Notes under the pieces: generated by a model
What the model was told of the DNA's origin: nothing
The model's input: only the letters and a program-made list of their open reading frames with translations
The model's database searches: none
Assembly: GCA_024653905.1 (NCBI GenBank)
Contig: JANLGZ010000091.1
Span: 1 to 24,567 of the forward strand
Direction: 5' to 3'
DNA: 24,567 nt
Source of the DNA: an archaeon
Lineage (GTDB): Archaea; Iainarchaeota; Iainarchaeia; Iainarchaeales; Iainarchaeaceae
Program-made: the position numbers and the translations under genes
Shown: piece by piece, positions 7,568 to 14,463 of the stretch
Layout of the letters: each line of letters starts with the position of its first letter
Numbering within the stretch: the first letter of the stretch is position 1

Positions 7568-7575
7568 TTTATAAA
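7568..7575 (-). promoter_or_regulatory. TATA box for small SSB gene
   Basis: TTTATAAA (self-complementary) lies about 38 bp before the ATG at 7533, implying a leader of about 12 nt. Confidence 0.45.
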
Positions 7576-7591
7576 TGCATCTAGCAAATCA

Positions 7592-8863
7592 TTACAAAAT
7601 CCTATCAATAATAAACTCAGGTTTGAATTCCAAGAGGTCTTCATATCTCTGCCCTGTTCCAACAAACACAATCGGTTTCTTCAATTTGTAAAGTAGTGAA
7701 ATTGCAGTCCCGCCTTTTGTATCTGTATCAATTTTTGTAAGTACAAATCCATCAATCCCAATTGCCTTATCAAATTCACTAGCTTGTTGCAAAAGGCCCT
7801 GTCCTGTGTAAGCTTCGCCCACATATAATTTCACGTCTGGTTTAATGACTCGTTCAATTTTTTTAAGTTCCTCAATTAAATTTTTGTTAGTGTCCTGTCT
7901 TCCTGCAGAATCAATTAAAACAACATCAATTCCCTTTGCTTCTGCTGCTTTAACCGCGTCAAATGCAACAGCGGTAGGATCGCTTCCGTAATTATGCTTC
8001 ACAACTTTAACCCCTAGTTTTTTCCCGTGCTCCTCCAATTGATCTATTGCCGCTGCCCTGAATGTATCTCCAGCTGCTAAAATAACACTTTTTCCGTTGT
8101 TCATAAAATATTTGGAAATTTTTGCAATAGAGGTTGTTTTGCCTGCTCCGTTTGGGCCTAAAAATAAAATCTTTAATGGTTTCTCTTTCCTTGAGAGCAA
8201 ATTTATTTTTTCTGTTTCCATTATTTTTTCAAGCGAACTCCTGACTTCTTTTTTTAGAAATTCTCCTACATCTTCTTTTACAGAAATTTCTTTTCCAATT
8301 AATCTTTCTTTTAATTCATTTACAATTGCTTCTGCGGTATCCTGTTCTACATCAGATTCTAACAAGCTTAATTCAAATTCCTCAAAAAATTCTCCTGCTT
8401 CTTTTTCCGTAATTTTAATCTTGCCGCCTACAAAACCAAAAAGTTTTTTTCCAAAACCAACTTTTGCTTTTAATTCCCTTTTCTCATCTTCTCGTATTAC
8501 CTTAACTTTTTCTTCTGCACTTTTATCTTCTCCGCCTATAAGAAAATCTTCCTTTTCTGTATCTTCTTTTATTTCAGGTTCGAAAATTTCTTCTTGTTTG
8601 GTAATAACAGGTTCTTCAATTTGTGATTCAGCTTCATCATAAATAGGTTCTTCTACTTCCTCATTCTCAATCACTTCTTCAGAAATAGTTTCTTCTTTAA
8701 CAATAACTTCTTTTGGTTCTTTTTTAGTTTCAGCAACCTCTTTAGGTTGTTCTTTTGGAATTTCTTTTTCAATTACAGGTTCTTTTTTAGGTTCCTGCTT
8801 TTGAAGTTTTTCCTTTAATTTATCTGTAAAATTAGCGACCTTTTTCTTTAGGAAATCAAACAT
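7592..8863 (-). CDS. ftsY: Signal recognition particle receptor FtsY
   Basis: SRP-receptor GTPase that docks SRP54-ribosome complexes at the membrane. It has 423 aa. A short basic N terminus (MFDFLKKKVANFTDKLKEKL) is followed by a highly charged Glu/Lys/Pro-rich linker (about 20-130) and the NG domain. Key motifs are GPNGAGKTTSIAKI (236-249), AAGDTFRAAAIDQLEEH, DSAGRQDTNKNLIEEL, TKIDTDTKGGTAI and FVGTGQRYEDL. The basic N terminus and acidic linker resemble the membrane-associating A domain of other FtsY proteins. It is the distal gene of the S19e operon; this order (aIF6 - LX - prefoldin alpha - FtsY, often followed by SRP54) is widely conserved in archaea. Here SRP54 is close by but split off by the SSB and TRAM genes. 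Confidence 0.96.
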   Translation of the reverse strand: MFDFLKKKVANFTDKLKEKLQKQEPKKEPVIEKEIPKEQPKEVAETKKEPKEVIVKEETISEEVIENEEVEEPIYDEAESQIEEPVITKQEEIFEPEIKEDTEKEDFLIGGEDKSAEEKVKVIREDEKRELKAKVGFGKKLFGFVGGKIKITEKEAGEFFEEFELSLLESDVEQDTAEAIVNELKERLIGKEISVKEDVGEFLKKEVRSSLEKIMETEKINLLSRKEKPLKILFLGPNGAGKTTSIAKISKYFMNNGKSVILAAGDTFRAAAIDQLEEHGKKLGVKVVKHNYGSDPTAVAFDAVKAAEAKGIDVVLIDSAGRQDTNKNLIEELKKIERVIKPDVKLYVGEAYTGQGLLQQASEFDKAIGIDGFVLTKIDTDTKGGTAISLLYKLKKPIVFVGTGQRYEDLLEFKPEFIIDRIL

Positions 8864-8889
8864 AAACTTAATGTATTATGGCTTTGGTA

Positions 8890-9336
8890 TTAATTCTGTC
8901 CGGCTTTTTGTCTTTGTATGTGCTGTCTTCCTGCATTCAAAACTTGTTCAAGCTGGTTTACTCTTGCCATTGCTTTTTGTTGGTCTTCAGCAATTTTTCC
9001 TATTGTTTTGTTCATGTTCCCGATTTTATTTTCAAGCATTTTGATTAATTCTTTTGAATTTTTTTCTTTGAAAACATTTCCCGAAAGTGAACTCACTGCT
9101 TTTGCTGTTTCATCTATTGTTGCTTTCATGTAAATGCCCGCACCAAGATTAATCATAATTTTATCGCCTTTTTTGTTATTTGCAATTTCGGTTAAAACAT
9201 CTTTAGCTGCCTGCAATTCTGTTTTGAATTCCTGAAACCTTGCTATTTGATTATTAATTTGTGCAAGTTTTTGTTGTTCTTGTGCAGCCATTTGCATTAA
9301 TTGGTTTCCTGTTAATTGCACTTTTTTTTCAGCCAT
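8890..9336 (-). CDS. pfdA: Prefoldin subunit alpha
   Basis: Alpha subunit of the hexameric prefoldin chaperone, which captures unfolded proteins and hands them to the thermosome. The 148-aa protein has the expected layout: an N-terminal coiled coil rich in Gln and Lys (about 10-55), a beta-hairpin segment (DKIMINLGAGIYMKATI, about 59-75, matching the conserved LGxGxYV region), and a C-terminal coiled coil (about 90-142). Its length is normal for the alpha class. It lies between LX (4 bp gap) and FtsY (26 bp gap), the usual archaeal position. Confidence 0.93.
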   Translation of the reverse strand: MAEKKVQLTGNQLMQMAAQEQQKLAQINNQIARFQEFKTELQAAKDVLTEIANNKKGDKIMINLGAGIYMKATIDETAKAVSSLSGNVFKEKNSKELIKMLENKIGNMNKTIGKIAEDQQKAMARVNQLEQVLNAGRQHIQRQKAGQN

Positions 9337-9340
9337 TTAA

Positions 9341-9526
9341 TCACTTTTTTTCGCTTATTTCATTAATTGTAATACGGTGCCTATTAAGTTTGTGTTTTGA
9401 ACCTATGAGGGAGAATGCTTTTTCTTTTGCAAAGGTTTCATTAACCGCATTAATTTCTTTTGAAAACTTTTTTTCTTCCTGTTGTTCCTTATAAATCCCT
9501 TTTACTAAAAATGTTTTTTCTGTCAT
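9341..9526 (-). CDS. rplX: 50S ribosomal protein LX (L18Ae/L20a)
   Basis: Small large-subunit ribosomal protein, 61 aa, within the normal range for archaeal LX. Recognisable features are the N-terminal FLVKGIYK strand, the central EINAVNETFAKEKAFSLIGSKHKLNR segment and the C-terminal ITINEISE strand. Its place between aIF6 and prefoldin alpha is the conserved archaeal position and strengthens the call for so short a protein. The ATG overlaps the aIF6 stop by one base (TAATG), implying translational coupling. Confidence 0.9.
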   Translation of the reverse strand: MTEKTFLVKGIYKEQQEEKKFSKEINAVNETFAKEKAFSLIGSKHKLNRHRITINEISEKK

Positions 9527-10188
9527 TAATCTCCCCTCAATCCTTCGTCAATTTTTGATAATTCTATTCCTGATGTAAGCTCTCCAACAATAACTCCGTT
9601 CGAGTTTGCCAATACGCTGTTTCCCACAAACAAATCCCCGTAATTAGCGGTTGTTGCTTGTCCATTAACTCCAAAAATCTTTTTTAGTTCCTTGAAGTCT
9701 TTTTCGTTAATATTTGGGTGGGTGATAAACCCTTTATTTGTTACTGTTACACAAGCCCCTGTCAAATCGCTATCGGCAATATTCATAACCTTGAATTTGA
9801 CCCCAAAAAAGCCTTCTAATTCTTTTACTACTTTTTCAGTGAACAATGTACTTGCTATTCCACCATTATTGTTCAAAGCCAGTAAATTTCCTGTAGCTGT
9901 GTAACCGCCAATTTGTAATATTTCCAGCCCTTCTTTTTCAAGAGTTTTTATTTCTTCTTTTTCAACAATGCTTGAAACAACTAATTTGTTATCAATTCCC
10001 GTTGCAAGAATTCCTAATAAGGATGTTCCTCCAAGATTTGCCTTGATTGATTTTACTTCCAGTTCTGTTTCTATTTTTTTAAGTTCTTTTGGCAAAACAG
10101 AATTTGGAACTAAAACAAATTCATCAGTCGCAATCCCAAAGATTCCCACATAAGGGCTGCTTCTCAAATTAACCCTTTCAAAATTCAA
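9526..10188 (-). CDS. eif6: Translation initiation factor aIF6
   Basis: Ribosome anti-association factor that binds the large subunit at the L14/sarcin-ricin region and blocks premature joining. The 220-aa protein shows the pentein fold with its repeated units: YVGIFGIATDEFVLVP, ANLGGTSLLGILATGIDNKLVV, CVTVTNKGFITHPN and GQATTANYGDLFVGNSVLANSNGVIVG. Length and N terminus fit the archaeal family. It lies between L31e (11 bp upstream gap) and LX (1-bp overlap). Confidence 0.96.
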   Translation of the reverse strand: MNFERVNLRSSPYVGIFGIATDEFVLVPNSVLPKELKKIETELEVKSIKANLGGTSLLGILATGIDNKLVVSSIVEKEEIKTLEKEGLEILQIGGYTATGNLLALNNNGGIASTLFTEKVVKELEGFFGVKFKVMNIADSDLTGACVTVTNKGFITHPNINEKDFKELKKIFGVNGQATTANYGDLFVGNSVLANSNGVIVGELTSGIELSKIDEGLRGD

Positions 10189-10199
10189 AATAAAAACCC

Positions 10200-10637
10200 C
10201 TATTTTCTTTTCATTTCAATGGCCTTGGCCACTGTTTCTTTAGCCTTTTTTTCTTCAAGCTTTTCTTTCTTTTCTTGATCTTCTTCAGCTTCTTTTTTTG
10301 TTTCTTTTTTATCTTCTTTTGGTTTCTTCTCTGTTTCTTTCTTTTTCTTGTCTTTTGCTTTTTGCTCTAAATAAGCTTTCAATTGCTTTCCATTTTGTAA
10401 GAAAACAGTAACCTTATCATTTTCTTTAAGTAAAACAACATTAACTCTTCTAGGAATATTTTTCGAGTTCTTATGCAATTCTTCATTAACTTCATTGCTG
10501 ATGTTTGTTTCTTTAGCTCTTGTGTGTTTTTTCACAAATCTGTTTATTACATTCAGCGCTTTCCTGATTCTTTTTTTAGGAGGAAACATGAATGCGTTTC
10601 TCAAACCAATTGTGTATTCTGCTTGTTCGCCCTTCAT
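10200..10637 (-). CDS. rpl31e: 50S ribosomal protein L31e with long charged tail
   Basis: Large-subunit ribosomal protein at the exit-tunnel rim. Residues 1-88 are the L31e domain: EYTIGLRNAFMFPPKKRIRK, ALNVINRFVKKHTRAKETNISNEVNEELHKNSKNIPRRVNV and a final DKVTVFLQNG strand. Archaeal L31e is usually about 80-95 aa. Here an extra 50 or so residues made almost wholly of Lys, Glu, Asp and Ala follow (EKKPKEDKKETKKEAEEDQ and similar). The tail lacks hydrophobic residues and should be disordered or a single charged helix. The ATG overlaps the L39e stop by 4 bp. Confidence 0.94.
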   Translation of the reverse strand: MKGEQAEYTIGLRNAFMFPPKKRIRKALNVINRFVKKHTRAKETNISNEVNEELHKNSKNIPRRVNVVLLKENDKVTVFLQNGKQLKAYLEQKAKDKKKKETEKKPKEDKKETKKEAEEDQEKKEKLEEKKAKETVAKAIEMKRK

Positions 10638-10921
10638 CTTCGTCCACCGTCTTTCTTACCAGTTCTTCTTTTCTTTAAACTTGTAATCTTTTTTTTACCG
10701 CTTTTTGTTTTTTTAATATTTTTAACCTTTCCTTGTTCTCTTTGTTTCTTCTTGAATAAATTTCCCAAATCAGTCTGTCTCCAGTGTCTATTACCGCGCT
10801 TGTTGTAAATTCTTTTTCCTGCTTTTTGTAGTATCCAAACTGGCGCGTTAGTTAAACCTGAGCCGATTTCTTTTCTTGCCGAAATCAAAAATTCTTTTTC
10901 TTCTTCAGTTTTTCTACCCAT
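10634..10921 (-). CDS. rpl39e: 50S ribosomal protein L39e, extended at both ends
   Basis: L39e is normally a basic peptide of about 50 aa lining the exit tunnel. The core is recognisable at about residues 20-52 (NAPVWILQKAGKRIY, then RGNRHWRQTDLG). This version is 95 aa: about 20 extra residues precede the core and about 40 basic residues follow it (KKKQREQGKVKNIKKTKSGK, then SLKKRRTGKKDGGRR). A GTG at 10930 overlapping the PDCD5 stop (GTGA) is an alternative start. I prefer the ATG at 10921, which gives MGRKTEEEKE. It overlaps L31e by 4 bp. Confidence 0.85.
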   Translation of the reverse strand: MGRKTEEEKEFLISARKEIGSGLTNAPVWILQKAGKRIYNKRGNRHWRQTDLGNLFKKKQREQGKVKNIKKTKSGKKKITSLKKRRTGKKDGGRR

Positions 10922-10926
10922 AAAAA

Positions 10927-11241
10927 TCACTTTCTTGTAATATTAATGTCTCTTCGGTTGTTCAATTGTCTTAAAATTTCCTTCAATTGTTCCTCGTTCA
11001 ATTTTTCCTGAATCATTCCCTTTTGCACCAAGCCCATAATAGCCTGAAATGCTCTGGTGTACAATTCTTTGTTAACAAGCCTCACATTACCCAGCCTCTG
11101 TTTTGCTTCTTCTGTCAAGATGCTTTTCAGAACGCTTTGTATTTTGGCTTCCATTTCTTGTGCTTGTTTTTCTTCCTCCGCTTGTTCTAAATATTTCTGT
11201 TTTAATTCTTCAAGCTTTTTTTCCTTCAGGTCCTGGCTCAT
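10927..11241 (-). CDS. PDCD5-family DNA-binding protein (TFAR19-related)
   Basis: Small helical protein of the archaeal/eukaryotic PDCD5 family, 104 aa, close to the usual 105-120. A charged N-terminal helix (LKEKKLEELKQKYLEQAEEE) precedes the conserved core SVLKSILTEEAKQRLGNVRLV and ELYTRAFQAIMGLVQKGMI, and the typical end LNEEQLKEILRQL. The frame stays open upstream to 11361, but that stretch is a lysine-rich shadow of the S19e tail, so the start is placed at the ATG at 11241 (MSQDLKEKK). It therefore overlaps the end of S19e by 32 bp in another frame. PDCD5 next to S19e and L39e is a conserved archaeal arrangement. Its molecular role in archaea is unsettled. Confidence 0.92.
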   Translation of the reverse strand: MSQDLKEKKLEELKQKYLEQAEEEKQAQEMEAKIQSVLKSILTEEAKQRLGNVRLVNKELYTRAFQAIMGLVQKGMIQEKLNEEQLKEILRQLNNRRDINITRK

Positions 11242-11878
11242 GCTTTTCCCCTTTCCCTTCTGGACTTCCTTTGGTCGTAGGTTGTTCTTTTTTTTCGCTT
11301 GAAATTTCTTTCGCTTGTGCTTCTTTATTTTGCGCTTCTTTTTCTTTCTGTGCTTCTTCATTTGCTTTCTGCAATGCTGCTTTCTTTTCCTCTATTCTTT
11401 TTTTCACGTTTGCTTCTATTTTATCCATTCTTTCCTTTTTTTCCATTACTTTTTTCTTGTTGATTTCATCAACTGCTTTTTGAACTTCTTTTGATTTTGT
11501 AAAAAGTAATTTTTCTCCCTGGCCTGTCACTATTCGTCCTTTTTTTTCTTTTTTAAGCAAACCGTGTTTTTCAAGTTGCTGCAAACATACTCTGATTACT
11601 TTTCCTGATGCTTTTCTTTTTGCTTCAGGTTTAACTCCTCTGTTTTTCCTTCCGCCATAATAGGTTCTTAGGCTTCCTGTTCCTGTTGAACCGTGTTTAT
11701 AAATTTGATAAAGAATGCTTGCGTTTCTAACAAAAAACCAATCAGGGTTATTCGGAGCTCTTTCTTTATGAGCGCCTGTTTTTACATAAGTAAATATTTC
11801 TGGCTGTTGAATTTTGCCTTTCAGTTCTTTGGCAACCTCTTCTATCAGCATTCCTGCCGGCACGTCAAATATACCCAT
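11210..11878 (-). CDS. rps19e: 30S ribosomal protein S19e with long C-terminal extension
   Basis: Small-subunit ribosomal protein. Residues 1-140 form the S19e winged-helix domain: FDVPAGMLIEEVAKELKG, WFFVRNASILYQIYKHGSTG, LRTYYGGRKNRGVKP and VIRVCLQQLEKHGLLKKEKKGR are all characteristic. Archaeal S19e is usually about 150 aa. Here about 80 further residues rich in Lys, Glu, Gln and Ala follow, ending in a Gly/Pro/Lys-rich stretch, and the last part overlaps the PDCD5 start. It leads the operon running to FtsY. A Shine-Dalgarno AAGGTG (11886-11891 on the minus strand) precedes the ATG by 7 nt, after a leader of roughly 80 nt with three small hairpins. Confidence 0.95.
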   Translation of the reverse strand: MGIFDVPAGMLIEEVAKELKGKIQQPEIFTYVKTGAHKERAPNNPDWFFVRNASILYQIYKHGSTGTGSLRTYYGGRKNRGVKPEAKRKASGKVIRVCLQQLEKHGLLKKEKKGRIVTGQGEKLLFTKSKEVQKAVDEINKKKVMEKKERMDKIEANVKKRIEEKKAALQKANEEAQKEKEAQNKEAQAKEISSEKKEQPTTKGSPEGKGEKHEPGPEGKKA

Positions 11879-11896
11879 TTTTTTACACCTTTTTGT

Positions 11897-11954
11897 CTCC
11901 TCTCGGAGTTTGCTTGTTTTAATCCCAACAGGGATAAACTTCTAAAATTAGAAG
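11897..11954 (-). promoter_or_regulatory. Structured 5' leader of the S19e operon (three hairpins)
   Basis: From the predicted start near 11957, the leader RNA can form three consecutive small hairpins. CTTCTA/TAGAAG with a 4-nt loop lies at 11939-11954. ATCCC/GGGAT with a 4-nt loop lies at 11922-11935. CTCC/GGAG closed by a GAGA (GNRA-type) loop lies at 11897-11908. The Shine-Dalgarno sequence follows directly. This is a candidate site for ribosomal-protein feedback; the function is inferred. Confidence 0.45.
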
Positions 11955-11978
11955 TAACATTAATTCGCCTTGGAAACC

Positions 11979-11988
11979 TTTAAAAAGC
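11979..11988 (-). promoter_or_regulatory. TATA box for S19e operon
   Basis: AGCTTTTTAAAGG on the minus strand is a strong BRE/TATA match. It predicts a start near 11957 and a leader of about 80 nt. An imperfect inverted repeat (GGTCA ... TGACC at 11999-12003 and 12011-12015, flanked by GCTTGG/CCAAGC) lies just upstream and may be a regulator site. Confidence 0.5.
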
Positions 11989-12074
11989 TTGGTTTTATGG
12001 TCATGTGCTTTGACCAAGCCCCGAGAGGTCTGTTGTTTAATTATAAAAAGCCGTTTCAATGGGGGTTCCTTTTT

Positions 12075-13148
12075 TTATGCGGGGGTATAATTCACAATCA
12101 ATGTTGGTTCAGGGTTTGCAGTAGTGTTGTCTTCTGAAGAAATTTCAGAAACCCCTGTTCCTGGATCATAGAAAAACGGTTTTTCTGTTCTAATTCCGAT
12201 TGCGAAAAAATTATCTGCTGCAAGTTTGTTCTTCAGTTCAGTTTTGGCGCTGTCGCCTAAAGAGATTGTTTGATTGGCTCCTGCTGCCGGAAAAGTAGGC
12301 ATAAATGTTAAAAAAACATAAATTGTTCCATTGCTGGCATTATCATATTTTGCCTCTGCTGTGGTTGTTGTGCTTGGTTTGGCGTTGTTAAAATTGTTTA
12401 TTTTTGCTTTCACTAAATCAGATGTTGCTTCATACTTAAAATCCACTGAATTTATTATTGCGGAATCAGGTATTGCTGCTGTGTCCCATTCCGCAAATCC
12501 GTTATTATACCCGCCAAATTCTGCAAGTTTGCTGATTTTTATTTTTGTTTCAGTGTCAAAAAAACCAGGGTTCGGGTAAGTAGAGTCATCATTTGAAGTT
12601 ACATATCCGTCATAACTCGCAATCAGTGTTGCGGTGCAGGTAGTTTCATTATTTATGTGTCCCGGTCCGCATGCGAGTACGCATTGGTTTGATGCATTGC
12701 ATGTTTGTCCTCCTGAACAGGTTCCGCAGTTCACTTGTCCGCCGCAACCATCTGAGACAGAACCGCAAACCTGTTCCGCAGAACAGATTGTTATTGGAGT
12801 GCAACTGCCGGTGCAACTGCCAACATCAAACCTGCAGTTATTATCGCAGCTGAGTGTTCCGCCATCAAAACCCTGCGAAACACATGTTTTTTCGTTTAAA
12901 TTAGAACTATCGCATTGCTCCCCTGCATCTAAAATTTCGTCTGGTGTTCCGCCTGAACATAAATCTGCCCCTCCTGTTCTCAGCTCCCTTTGTTCTGTTA
13001 TAAAGTCGAATGCGCTTTTTGCCTGTGCATCAACCTGCGTTCCGCCTGTGCTCGAGATTGAAAGTATTAATGTTATTACTATTACTGCCACGAGTACAGC
13101 TCCGCCTATAAGCAGTAAATATTCCAGTGCCCCCTGTGCTTTTTGCAT
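12075..13148 (-). CDS. Class III signal peptide (pilin-like) surface protein, Cys-rich with DNRLRE-like domain
   Basis: Cell-surface or pilus-like protein of 357 aa. The N terminus MQKAQGALEYLLLIGG followed by a hydrophobic helix to about residue 31 is the archaeal class III signal peptide, with predicted cleavage before Gln5 by an EppA/FlaK-type peptidase such as the one at 4250-5068. Residues about 63-171 hold 16 cysteines in two motif types: a DUF4215-like unit (EILDAGEQCD ... CVSQGFDGGTLSCDNNC) and a CGSVSDGCGG/NCGTCSGGQTC unit common in bacterial surface proteins. The remainder (about 172-357) is Thr/Asn/Asp-rich and resembles a DNRLRE-type beta domain (ASYDGYVTSNDDSTYPNPG). An upstream TTG at 13160 is open in frame; the ATG at 13148 is preferred because a TATA box lies 30 bp upstream. 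Confidence 0.85.
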   Translation of the reverse strand: MQKAQGALEYLLLIGGAVLVAVIVITLILSISSTGGTQVDAQAKSAFDFITEQRELRTGGADLCSGGTPDEILDAGEQCDSSNLNEKTCVSQGFDGGTLSCDNNCRFDVGSCTGSCTPITICSAEQVCGSVSDGCGGQVNCGTCSGGQTCNASNQCVLACGPGHINNETTCTATLIASYDGYVTSNDDSTYPNPGFFDTETKIKISKLAEFGGYNNGFAEWDTAAIPDSAIINSVDFKYEATSDLVKAKINNFNNAKPSTTTTAEAKYDNASNGTIYVFLTFMPTFPAAGANQTISLGDSAKTELKNKLAADNFFAIGIRTEKPFFYDPGTGVSEISSEDNTTANPEPTLIVNYTPA

Positions 13149-13173
13149 ATTATAATCCAATAGTTTTTTGGGG

Positions 13174-13182
13174 TATTTATTG
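13174..13182 (-). promoter_or_regulatory. TATA box for class III signal peptide gene
   Basis: AATAAATAC on the minus strand is centred 30 bp before the ATG at 13148. It overlaps the 3' end of the rnp4 coding region, and it supports ATG over the upstream TTG. Confidence 0.45.
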
Positions 13183-13473
13183 TTTTGGTTTTAACCCAGT
13201 TTTTCTTTCAAAACCGCAGTCTTTGCATTTTATTATTTTCATTGTTTCTGTTTTTTTTGTTTCAGAATTAGTTTTGTTCAGAAAAGAATTGCATTTTTTG
13301 CAGAATTTTTCCTTCAATTCACTTGGAAACCTGACTCTTGTTTTTTTTCCTATTTCAATTGCAAGTTTAATATATCTTTTGCTCCGTTTAGGATTTTTCA
13401 TTTCCTGCTCTGCTAATTCAAATAATCTGTAAATTCTTTCCAATCCTATTTGCTGCATTTTTGTGTGTTTCAT
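13177..13473 (-). CDS. rnp4: Ribonuclease P protein component 4
   Basis: Rpp21/Rpr2-type subunit of RNase P, which trims tRNA 5' leaders. The 98-aa protein has an N-terminal helical pair (IGLERIYRLFELAEQEMKNP, RSKRYIKLAIEIGKKTRV) and a zinc ribbon with Cys58 and Cys61 (FCKKC) and Cys83 and Cys86 (KCKDC). RFPSELKEKFCKKC is the family signature. The start could be Met1 or Met6. It is expressed from the minus strand with its own AT-rich upstream region. It is of particular interest here because the three tRNA genes in this window have unusually long structured leaders that RNase P would have to remove. Confidence 0.92.
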   Translation of the reverse strand: MKHTKMQQIGLERIYRLFELAEQEMKNPKRSKRYIKLAIEIGKKTRVRFPSELKEKFCKKCNSFLNKTNSETKKTETMKIIKCKDCGFERKTGLKPKQ

Positions 13474-13522
13474 ATAATCAATCTTTATTATAGAAATAGA
13501 ATACTTTAAGTTTCATTATTTA

Positions 13523-14221
13523 TTATTTCTTTTGTTTTTCGTACAATTCTTTAGAATCATTAATAAGTTTCTTAAACAACCCGTATGTTTTTTCAGCGTC
13601 CTTTTCATCTACTAAAAAATGTACGTCCGGCGGGCTTGTAAGAACTTCTATATTAATTCCTTTTTTTGCAAGCCTGTTTGACATTTCAGCTAAAATTCCA
13701 TACGTGGAAAAAGATTCAAAAGGCATTCTGAAACTCACAAGAGCATTATCTTCTATTGAGTAAATTACATCATCTCGTAATTCTTCCAGAATTTCCTTAA
13801 TTCTTTTTTTCTTGGTTATAACCATTATTTGGTCTGCACCCTGAATTAGTACTCTCATTTCCCCCATTTTCCAGTCTTCGCTTGAAAATAGTTTGTCAAT
13901 TTTTTTAATTACTTCAGGATTCTTTTTGAAATGCACATAACACATATCATCCTGTAGCATTACTTCCGAATTTGCAAAAGTTTCAATATAAGTTGCTTCG
14001 TTTTCAATTGGTTTCATTTCATCCGCATATCTTTTAATTGCAACAATTACTGATTCTTCATGAATTTCTTTTTCAAGCGTAATTTCAAGTTCAGGGATAA
14101 TTTTTCTTGCTAAAGCAGAATAATTGATCACACCCTCGCTTAAAGAGTTTTTTATGTGAGGTTGGGATTCAATTTCTTTTCTTACGGCTTCGGATAACGA
14201 ATAACCATTATTATTAATCAT
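13523..14221 (-). CDS. ACT-like domain protein, function unknown
   Basis: Soluble 232-aa protein. The N-terminal third (SLSEAVRKEIESQPHIKNSL, YSALARKIIPELEI, ESVIVAIKRYADE) is helical and could be a winged-helix or dimerisation region. The C-terminal half looks like one or two ACT-type regulatory folds: LVSFRMPFESFSTYGILAEMS, NRLAKKGINIEVLTSPPDVHFLVDEKDAEKTYGLFKKLI resembles the ACT ligand-binding pattern of aspartate kinases and related regulators. No catalytic domain is attached. It is likely an amino-acid-responsive or structural regulator. A TATA box at 14241-14250, 26 bp from the start, suggests a leaderless mRNA. Confidence 0.65.
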   Translation of the reverse strand: MINNNGYSLSEAVRKEIESQPHIKNSLSEGVINYSALARKIIPELEITLEKEIHEESVIVAIKRYADEMKPIENEATYIETFANSEVMLQDDMCYVHFKKNPEVIKKIDKLFSSEDWKMGEMRVLIQGADQIMVITKKKRIKEILEELRDDVIYSIEDNALVSFRMPFESFSTYGILAEMSNRLAKKGINIEVLTSPPDVHFLVDEKDAEKTYGLFKKLINDSKELYEKQKK

Positions 14222-14240
14222 AAATAGTTATTTGCCCAAA

Positions 14241-14250
14241 ACATATAAAA
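14241..14250 (-). promoter_or_regulatory. TATA box for ACT-like gene
   Basis: TTTTATATGT on the minus strand is centred about 25 bp before the ATG at 14221, as expected for leaderless transcription. Confidence 0.5.
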
Positions 14251-14422
14251 ATATTACATAATTCTAAATTTTTGTTAAATTTAAGTCATTTTACCCTGAA
14301 AGTGTTAAATTTCTAAGTTTCGTGTTTTATTTTAGGGTTATTGTGATTTTTATTCTTTTTTTCTGAAAAAAACCCTTTAAACTGCCAGAAATCCCGTAAT
14401 AGTGCCTTTTCTTGGTCGCCAG
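14251..14422. other. Intergenic DNA without a recognised gene
   Basis: AT-rich spacer between the ACT-like gene and the first microprotein. It contains a loose inverted repeat, AGGGTT near 14333 and AACCCT near 14370, separated by a T-rich stretch. I see no ORF with a start signal, no C/D or H/ACA box pattern and no tRNA. A promoter for the downstream small ORF begins at 14423. Confidence 0.5.
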
Positions 14423-14434
14423 ATTTATTAATAA
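14423..14434 (+). promoter_or_regulatory. TATA box for 37-aa small ORF
   Basis: TTTATTAATAAA is centred about 35 bp before the ATG at 14464, predicting a leader of under 10 nt. Confidence 0.4.
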
Positions 14435-14463
14435 AAACGAAACAATGTTTTTAGTGTTTTATT

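Noticed and set aside
11242..11361. A 40-residue lysine-rich N-terminal extension of PDCD5
   Set aside because: It is the antiphase reading of the S19e tail. The conserved PDCD5 N terminus begins at the ATG at 11241.
10473..11483. Several hydrophobic plus-strand ORFs resembling membrane proteins
   Set aside because: They are antisense to lysine-rich ribosomal genes; poly-Phe/Leu/Ser arises from complementing Lys/Glu codons.
11987..12019. GCTTGG/CCAAGC inverted repeat as terminator of the class III protein gene
   Set aside because: Pairing is interrupted and no T-run follows on the minus strand; it is better placed as a possible site upstream of the S19e promoter.
12634..13155. A Pro/Ser/Cys-rich 173-aa plus-strand ORF
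   Set aside because: Antisense to the class III signal peptide gene, whose signal peptide and Cys motifs are convincing.
13148..13160. TTG start for the class III signal peptide gene
   Set aside because: Class III signal peptides start close to the QGALEY motif, and the ATG at 13148 is better spaced from the TATA box.
14251..14422. A box C/D-type small RNA in the gap before the microproteins
   Set aside because: Only partial C-like and D-like words were seen, without paired C/D and C'/D' spacing.
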